From: Paracentrotus lividus
Lineage: Eukaryota; Echinodermata; Echinoidea; Camarodonta; Echinidae
Assembly: GCA_940671915.1 (NCBI GenBank)
Contig: CALNVZ010003426.1
Span: forward strand, 7,956,748-8,020,747
Reading direction: 5' to 3'
Length of the DNA: 64,000 nucleotides
Shown: positions 57,805 through 64,000 of the stretch, piece by piece
How the letters are laid out: every line of letters begins with the position of its first letter
How positions within the stretch are numbered: position 1 is the first letter of the stretch
The notes under the pieces: model-generated
The model's database searches: none
Seen by the model: only the letters and a program-made list of their open reading frames with translations
Told to the model about the DNA's origin: nothing
Program-made: the position numbers and the translations under genes

Positions 57805-58686
57805 ACACTATGCTCTTAAAGTACATGTATGTTTGGTGGCTACTCATGAAAACTGACAGGCCAATATGAAAATGGTGTAAGTTTTGTGACTGGAAGATAT
57901 CATAGACTTGTGTATCAATGTAAAGGAGTATGGTAATCAATATGAGACAGCAAACAGTACTGTACATTCAGAACTTCATTGACATATAATGTACATTGAA
58001 CATGCGTCTATATATCTATACTCAACAGTTTTGATGATTTATGTCGACATAAAAATAATGTATGTATAAAAAGGGGTGTCTATGTACTGTGAACGAATTT
58101 GATTAAATCGGTAAAAGAAATCTGGCCGGTGAAAAAGAATACCGAAAAATTGGCACTACAATAATTGTTATTATAAAAAATTTAATTATATTCTTTATAT
58201 TGAAAAAAAGTTGTTGACACAGTTGTTCAAATCAATTATTTTTGATGAGAAAATTTCACTGAGGTACAATTTCATTTTCAGTGTTTGTGAAATCTAGCTG
58301 AACTATCTATCATGTGATCTGCAAGTATTAGTTTCATTTCCAGTCACTCTGTAATTACGATTTAAAATTCATTAGATGATGATAATTTAAGAAAAACAGT
58401 TAGGCCTAATGCTCTTGGCCCTTCTTTATAAGAAAAATACTGTGAATGGTGAAGCTGACAAAGTTACCCTCAATGTTATGCAATGGGGGCCCCAACCACC
58501 TTTTATCAAAAGAATGTGAATTCATACAGGGGCTGTGTTTCACGAAGGCATTCGTAAGTATTCGTAACTTACGAATGACTTTACAAACAACTGGTGATCT
58601 TTTCTTGAGCTAAATTATAAAGCATTGGATTAGTATAGCACCTAAGAACATGTTCCAATCGTTCGTACAATTGTTAGTAACTTTAA

Positions 58687-58768
58687 CCCGTTGGGGACTG
58701 AGCCCGAATATAGGGCTGAGGTCTATGGGAAATGTGTGTTATAGCCAAATCAACTCGTCTCCAACAGG
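58687..58768. mobile_element. 82-bp TTAA MITE
   Basis: CCCGTTGGGGAC at the left and GTCTCCAACAGG at the right, between TTAA at 58683-58686 and 58769-58772; piggyBac-like ends. Confidence 0.75.
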
Positions 58769-58772
58769 TTAA

Positions 58773-59356
58773 AGGGGACCAATACCCAAGGAAATAATCA
58801 TTTTTATATGAAAGAGCACGATCAGAGGAGCAATTTAAAAAAAGTTTCATCAAAATCGGTTATTAAAATAAGAAAGTTATGGAAGTTTGAAAAGTCTCGT
58901 TTTACCTTCTATGGGGATCCTCAAACTGGCAACATCGGCTTCAAAATGGCAGATTTTATGGACAACTCTCCATTTGTTTTGTATACACAAATTTTCAGAT
59001 TTTCCCCATTTTCTTTCAAAATATGTCTTATTTACTTCTGAGCTAAAAATATGTCATGGAAAAATATATTTCACACAACATATGTTGAGCTCAGAAGGAG
59101 TTAAGATATATTTTGGAAGAAAATTGGGAAAATCTGAAAATTTGTGTACAAGACCAATGGAGAGTTGTCCATAAAATCGGCCATTTGGAAGCTGATGTTG
59201 CCAATTTGAGGATCCCCATAGAAGGTAAAACAAGACTTTTTAAACTTCCATAATTCTCTTATTTCTTAACCGATTTTGATGAAACTTTTTTTAAATTGCT
59301 CCTCTCATTATGCTCTTTCCTATGAAAGTGATTATTTCCTTGGGTATTGGTTTCCT
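58773..59356. mobile_element. 584-bp foldback TTAA MITE
   Basis: Arms of about 270 bp run almost to the centre: AGGGGACCAATACCCAAGGA at the left is answered by TCCTTGGGTATTGGTTTCCT at the right. It is bordered by TTAA at 58769-58772 (shared with the preceding MITE) and 59357-59360. Confidence 0.88.
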
Positions 59357-59360
59357 TTAA

Positions 59361-60845
59361 CAACGACTTGGTGAAACACCACCCTGGCACAATTTCAAAA
59401 TGAATATGTTGTTAAATTAGTTCTAAAGTTGTTCATAAATCATAATACCTTGAGAGAAGAATAGGATTATCCATTGAAGCAACCACTTGTGATTGGATTC
59501 ATTTTCATCCATTTCGGTCTCTTTTGTTTGAAAATTTTGTTCCTCTTTTTGCTTGAGATAAGATCAGGGTGTCTGGTGTGCATGTATCATCTCTTTGGAG
59601 GCAAAAGGGTGCTAATTCTCTGTTAAGATATAAAACGCAATATCTTTCATGTCCTCAAGAGAGGACTTTGTTTTTTTTAATAGCAGTTTTCTTTTTGAGT
59701 GAATCGAAACCAATTTAGGTTATGTTTTGGATGAGAGCACAGTGTGAATTTTTATTATTGGAATAATGGAGTCATTTGCATATTGCAAATGAGGTGTAAA
59801 GGTTAATTATATTTTGGAGAAGAGAAGACATGGGAAACAGATACAAAATATTGACATTTCTACCGGGTGTTCCGTAAATACTATTTTGGTTTGATCAACT
59901 CGAACATATAAAATACAAAAAAAAATTATCCTATAGATGTTGTGGACATGTACAAATTTTTTTAGATTAATCAACTGATCTCATGCACATTTAGTTTGTG
60001 TTTTGGAATAAAGCGTAGTGTTGATTTTCATAAGTTGGGATAATGTGTTATACTGTGATAATTGCAAATAGAATGCAAATTATTATTTCCCTATAGATAA
60101 GAATAATTAATTTATGATAATGGCAAAATATACACTTATTCAGTTGTCTACTTAATTTTCTATTTCTCATAGATTTAATACGCAAATCATCTGGTTCCTG
60201 TAAACAGTTGGTTAATAATTAATATGTTGGAATTCCGAAAACTAGGTATTAATAATCCATAAAATAATAGTTTATGCCTTTCTTGCTCTTTAGTAGATCC
60301 TGAAGACAAACAAAATGAAAGATGGAGAAAAGAAATACAAATAGAAATCAGACAGCAATATATATATGACTGACGGATTGCAAGTGTGGTCGGGAGACAT
60401 GGATTCGTGTAAGGGGGTCGATTCATGTTTGTCTAGGGGCGTCTCGAGTGGTCCTTCACTGGTGCCACTCCGGTATAGAGAGATAGGAGGAGGGTAAATA
60501 TGCCCCCCTCATGATACTTTCATTCCAACATTTCATGGGGTACAAATGATCTACTCTTCCTTTTTTTTGTGAAGATGCTACAATTTATATAACCTGCCAT
60601 TTTCTTTTTTTTAATGATTATTTTTCCCAATTTTTTTTTTCCAGAATGCAAACATTTCTCCTTTTTATGAAATATCATGGAACTGCAGATTATTGCTTTA
60701 TAAGATACAGTTCATTTCTTTATTTCATTTTTGAGATACATGTATATGCTTCAAGTTTTATTGAAATCAGAGATCTTCATTTTATTTTGTGTGTTCATTG
60801 CAGAGAGTATGACTGAATGTCTACTATAAGTAATCAGCGATTATA
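59361..60845. other. intronic AT-rich stretch
   Basis: No gene or long repeat recognised except the weak hairpin at 59594 and a half copy (TGCCTTTCTTGCTCTTTAG) at about 60274. Confidence 0.5.
59594..59658. repeat. dispersed short hairpin H65, weak copy
   Basis: TTTGGAGGCAAAAGGGTGCT at the left; the right arm (TATCTTTCATGTCCTCAA) is strongly diverged; 65 bp. Confidence 0.5.
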
Positions 60846-61326
60846 GGGTGTGTTCAATGTCTATTTTCAAATTTATACGCCAACATGAATCGTGATACAA
60901 AACACAAACGCGATGAGTGGTGCACCGTTCAGTGTCCAAAATTTAAAGCTGATTATATTTCCATCGTCTTTAAATTCCCCGCTCTCAAAAAGCAAGCATC
61001 TTCTCCATTTTTCACTTGCACCGGAAGCTTCCATTGTGAGAGCACATTTAAACACGTTTGAAAACTCAATCCTGTTCAGTGTCGCATTTCGTTGCAATCG
61101 CGATGCTCAAGGTCGTAAAATTGAAGCTGATTGTGTTTCAAAACGCATCTTTTTCGGCGTTTAAATTTCCCTCCGAATTGAGATCTGAAACATGTTTACT
61201 TTTACGACCGGGAGTGAGGACAATGAACACCCACTTTGTTTTTCTTTACATCAGCGTTTTGTAATTGCGTTTTGTATCATGATTCATGTTGGCGTATAAA
61301 TTTGAAACTGGACATTGAACACACTC
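60846..61326. mobile_element. 481-bp MITE, GTGTGTTCAATGTC ends, copy 2
   Basis: Collinear with 52737-53237 and nearly identical apart from small deletions. Flanked by ATAG on both sides (60842-60845 and 61327-61330), possibly a short target duplication. Confidence 0.88.
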
Positions 61327-64000
61327 ATAGATTTCAAGAGATTAAGAAATGAATAGCAAATCTAAAAATATGAATTGTTCTTATACTCATCTGAAACCAT
61401 ACTCCACACTTTCTGCTGTGTCCCAAAAATCTTAAAGGGACTGAGTAACTTTCAAAAACAAGAGCAATTAGTTCAAGATTAATAAAATTATATTGTTCCA
61501 ACAGTAAAAACAAACTACTGAAAGTTTCAGATCAAATGGAAGTCATTTACTACCTTAAAACAGTGTAACAATGCCAAGCATACAGCCGAACACCAATACT
61601 CTCTGCTGCTAGGGCCGCTAGGGACGGGGACTATACAACAGGAAATGGGTGTACGTTGTGCTATGTGGAAAAAGCACATGGTTTTATAAACCATCCAGGG
61701 TTGGTTTATAAGATTTGAGTATGAAATCATTGATATCTTGAAGGTAAAGCAAGCAATTAGCTTGCAATTTTGAAGAGATACCACACTGACCTAAATGTTT
61801 ATAATTATGTTGGCAAAATAAGCTAAATCAAATAAAATGTGATTTGAATATCATTCAATGTTACTGCATCCCTTTAACAAATTAAATTTTCAGTATTATA
61901 AATATTTGTTTGATTTTATTATCATGATTATATAGCTTATTGAGACCATTCATCATATTTGTATAACATACCTACATATTGCTTTAAATATGTACATGTA
62001 TGGGAATAAGATTCACATGATTGACACTTGTCAATCAAATATTAAATACTCTCAAAGCTGTCACTTTATTTGCTGAAGTGTTTTTATGATCAAATTAGCA
62101 CCGGCATTAAGACCTTAAATGAGGTTATCATATAGAATAAAAAACACCTATGAGACATGATTGATAAGGTTTCTTTTTTATATATTTGCATCATATCTTT
62201 TATTATCATTTTGCAAATATATGAAATATTATGTTTGATGAACTTGTTTTGTATGTAGCTTCTGCGAGCAACAAGGGTGATAATTCAGATTAGGAATATT
62301 TTTTGCAACTTTTTCATTATTAACTATTTCTAAAATAGTCTCAAATATTTAAGAGCCACATTTGTTTGAAATCCAATCATTTCATGCATTGTTAACCATC
62401 TGTTTGTACATCTGTTTCCTTGGAAAGTTTCCAAGATCTAAATATCTTCATTCGCCTATAAGATTATCCCTCAATGAAAACATCTTATTTTATGAAAGAA
62501 GTTTCATCAAGTATCTGATTTAACCATATGCTCATATCAATACCATTCCCATACTTACCCCTTTCCCACAACTGTTATCTGCAATGAAAGTTGCAATTGA
62601 CTTTGATATGTAACAATATGCTCACATAACCTATGCTGAGTCATATAAGGATGGTAACAAACAATGCTTCGATATTGAGCTAAAGTCCTTTTACCTCTGG
62701 GCAGATGATACCTAAACTAGATACACAGGTTTGTTGCATTTTTCAAACTGTCAAAACTCTTCAGCTTCTTCATTTACAAATCGGCATTTAAGCCGAAAGC
62801 CATGATTTCCCCTGGCGACCGAATTCTCGACCCCATAGTTTTCATATTTTAGCAGGAGGGCGTATGTCTAAATGGACATATGATGTATTTCCCTACTGAT
62901 TTAAAAGCTGCTCCTGAAACCATCATTTTATGAATCTCTCAGTTTGAGTATCTGTCAAATGCATAGTCTTATTTAAAATATTGTCTTAGGAGAGATATGG
63001 ATGGGAATTACTATTTCAATATTAATTTTAGCATTAATGACCAGTTATTACTTGAAAACTAATATCAAAAGGAAAAACACTAAAACTTGGATAAAAGTGT
63101 AAAGTAACAAAATTCATGTCCATGTATTGATATATCAATATAATATATGAATTCCATGTAGATTGTAATTAAAAATTAATCTAAATTCCAACCAAATGAA
63201 TATATTGAAATTTCTGATTAGATACAAAATGGTGTATCTCTAATCATTTTTACAGTGTTATTGATTACATTAGGCACATCGTTTCCCCCTACAATACCAG
63301 GAATATTATAATTCTGAGTATGATTTGTTATTATCATGTAAATCCATTCAACCACTATTCACCTACTATCTTCATCCCATCAAACTTGCCCTCTTTCCAA
63401 CGGCACATGGCCTAATGAATGCTCCGTTCCCAAATCCCTCAACCCCCCTTTCTTCTCAAAGACGAGGGGGAAAATAGGCGACAAGAACATTAACTCGTTA
63501 TGGCAGCAGAGAATTTCCCCCTCCGGGAAACTTTCCGTAACGCGAGATGCGATCCCCGCTCGGAGTTCGTCAGTGGAAGATTGAGAAATGAGACCTTGGC
63601 TTTGTGTCTCTGCTTATCAAATGAAGGCTCGGGTAAACATTGGCCCTAGAATTGAAATCTGTCCTCGGGATTACTTCTGAACTTGTAACAGTCCATTGGG
63701 AAATTTGGTATTTCCTAGAGAGTTTGAATTGATCTAATTCTGAATATTTGACACTGTTGCAGGGTAGTGAGATGTGTTTCCAATGTATCCCAATTAGGGG
63801 ACAGGTCTTCTTCTATCTATTTGATAATAAACACAAGTTTTGTAGCAACATTTGAAGAGCTTAGTTCTAAAAGGTACTACGTCCGTCTTTGTTACTTTAG
63901 AGAAAAATGTATTTGTTCACCTTATTTTATACAGGGATAGATAGAAAAATGTATTTAAAAAAAATGCATTTTCTCCATTCCTGGTAAACTATTGACATGC
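61327..64000. other. intronic stretch to window end
   Basis: AT-rich, no gene recognised. A patch at about 63470-63600 is less AT-rich (CTCCGGGAAAC, CGCGAGATGCGATCCCC) and could be regulatory; no motif decides this. Confidence 0.4.

Larger units (their letters stand above)
58529..59385. mobile_element. outer hairpin MITE, TGTGTTTCACGAAGGC type, carrying two insertions
   Basis: GGGGCTGTGTTTCACGAAGG at the left faces CTTGGTGAAACACCACCC at the right. The original element is split by the two TTAA MITEs at 58687 and 58773. Confidence 0.65.
29572..64000 (+). other. first intron of the TMTC2-like gene (34.4 kb, incomplete)
   Basis: Opens with GTAAGTAAAA. No open frame to the window end resembles the TMTC membrane or TPR exons, so intron 1 appears to run past the right edge. 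It contains many repeats, listed separately. Confidence 0.6.

Noticed and set aside
58808-59174. 77- and 95-codon frames
   Set aside because: They lie in the arms of the foldback TTAA MITE.
1-64000. CRISPR array, operon, riboswitch or prokaryotic signals
   Set aside because: Split exons with GT/AG borders, polyadenylation signals and MITEs show this is animal DNA; no regularly spaced identical repeats with unique spacers.

Overview
This is AT-rich, intron-rich animal DNA. Echinoderm, probably sea urchin, is my best guess. The reasons are the frequent TAGGCCTA and TACATGTA words, the many short inverted-repeat elements of kinds common in marine invertebrate genomes, and the two host genes seen. 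The species call is inference from composition and repeats, not from a diagnostic gene.

Layout. (1) 284-7837, plus strand: the last eight coding exons (about 490 residues) of a multi-EF-hand protein, best matched to EFCAB6. All eight have clean AG/GT borders and matching phases, and the last ends in TAA at 7835-7837. Two exons of this gene have been duplicated locally. One decayed copy lies at 795-880, and a tandem array of five more copies lies at 4968-6760. The array is split by a Penelope-like element (5648-6554) that keeps only its GIY-YIG endonuclease part between 149-bp inverted repeats. (2) 7838-29100: no further host gene recognised. This stretch is built largely of inverted-repeat elements: a GTCTCC-rich element at 12.4 kb, a 3.1-kb Tc1/mariner-type shell at 13434-16544, several small hairpin elements at 17-19.6 kb, and a nested zone at 20-24.7 kb with recurring exact motifs. 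A GAT/GGT microsatellite of about 500 bp lies at 28.4-28.9 kb. (3) 29489-29571, plus strand: the first coding exon of a TMTC family gene, closest to TMTC2, with an in-frame stop 18 bp upstream and a GTAAGT donor. No second exon is visible, so the remaining 34.4 kb reads as its first intron. That intron holds a TTAA-flanked element with a THAP-like exon (35039-36551), several TTAA MITEs, a Ser-rich 350-codon ORF of unknown origin (45646-46698), two near-identical 0.5-kb elements (52737 and 60846), and most copies of a dispersed hairpin of about 65 bp.

How the pieces relate. The two host genes are unrelated in function: a probable axonemal/sperm calcium-binding protein and an ER membrane O-mannosyltransferase. 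They are neighbours on one strand about 21.7 kb apart. The features I rate most worth a second look are the uniform 65-bp hairpin family, the EF-hand exon duplication array with its Penelope-like insertion, the repeated 14-bp motif GTAACGTCCGTAAC, and the nested TTAA elements. All calls come from reading the sequence by eye; no search was run.
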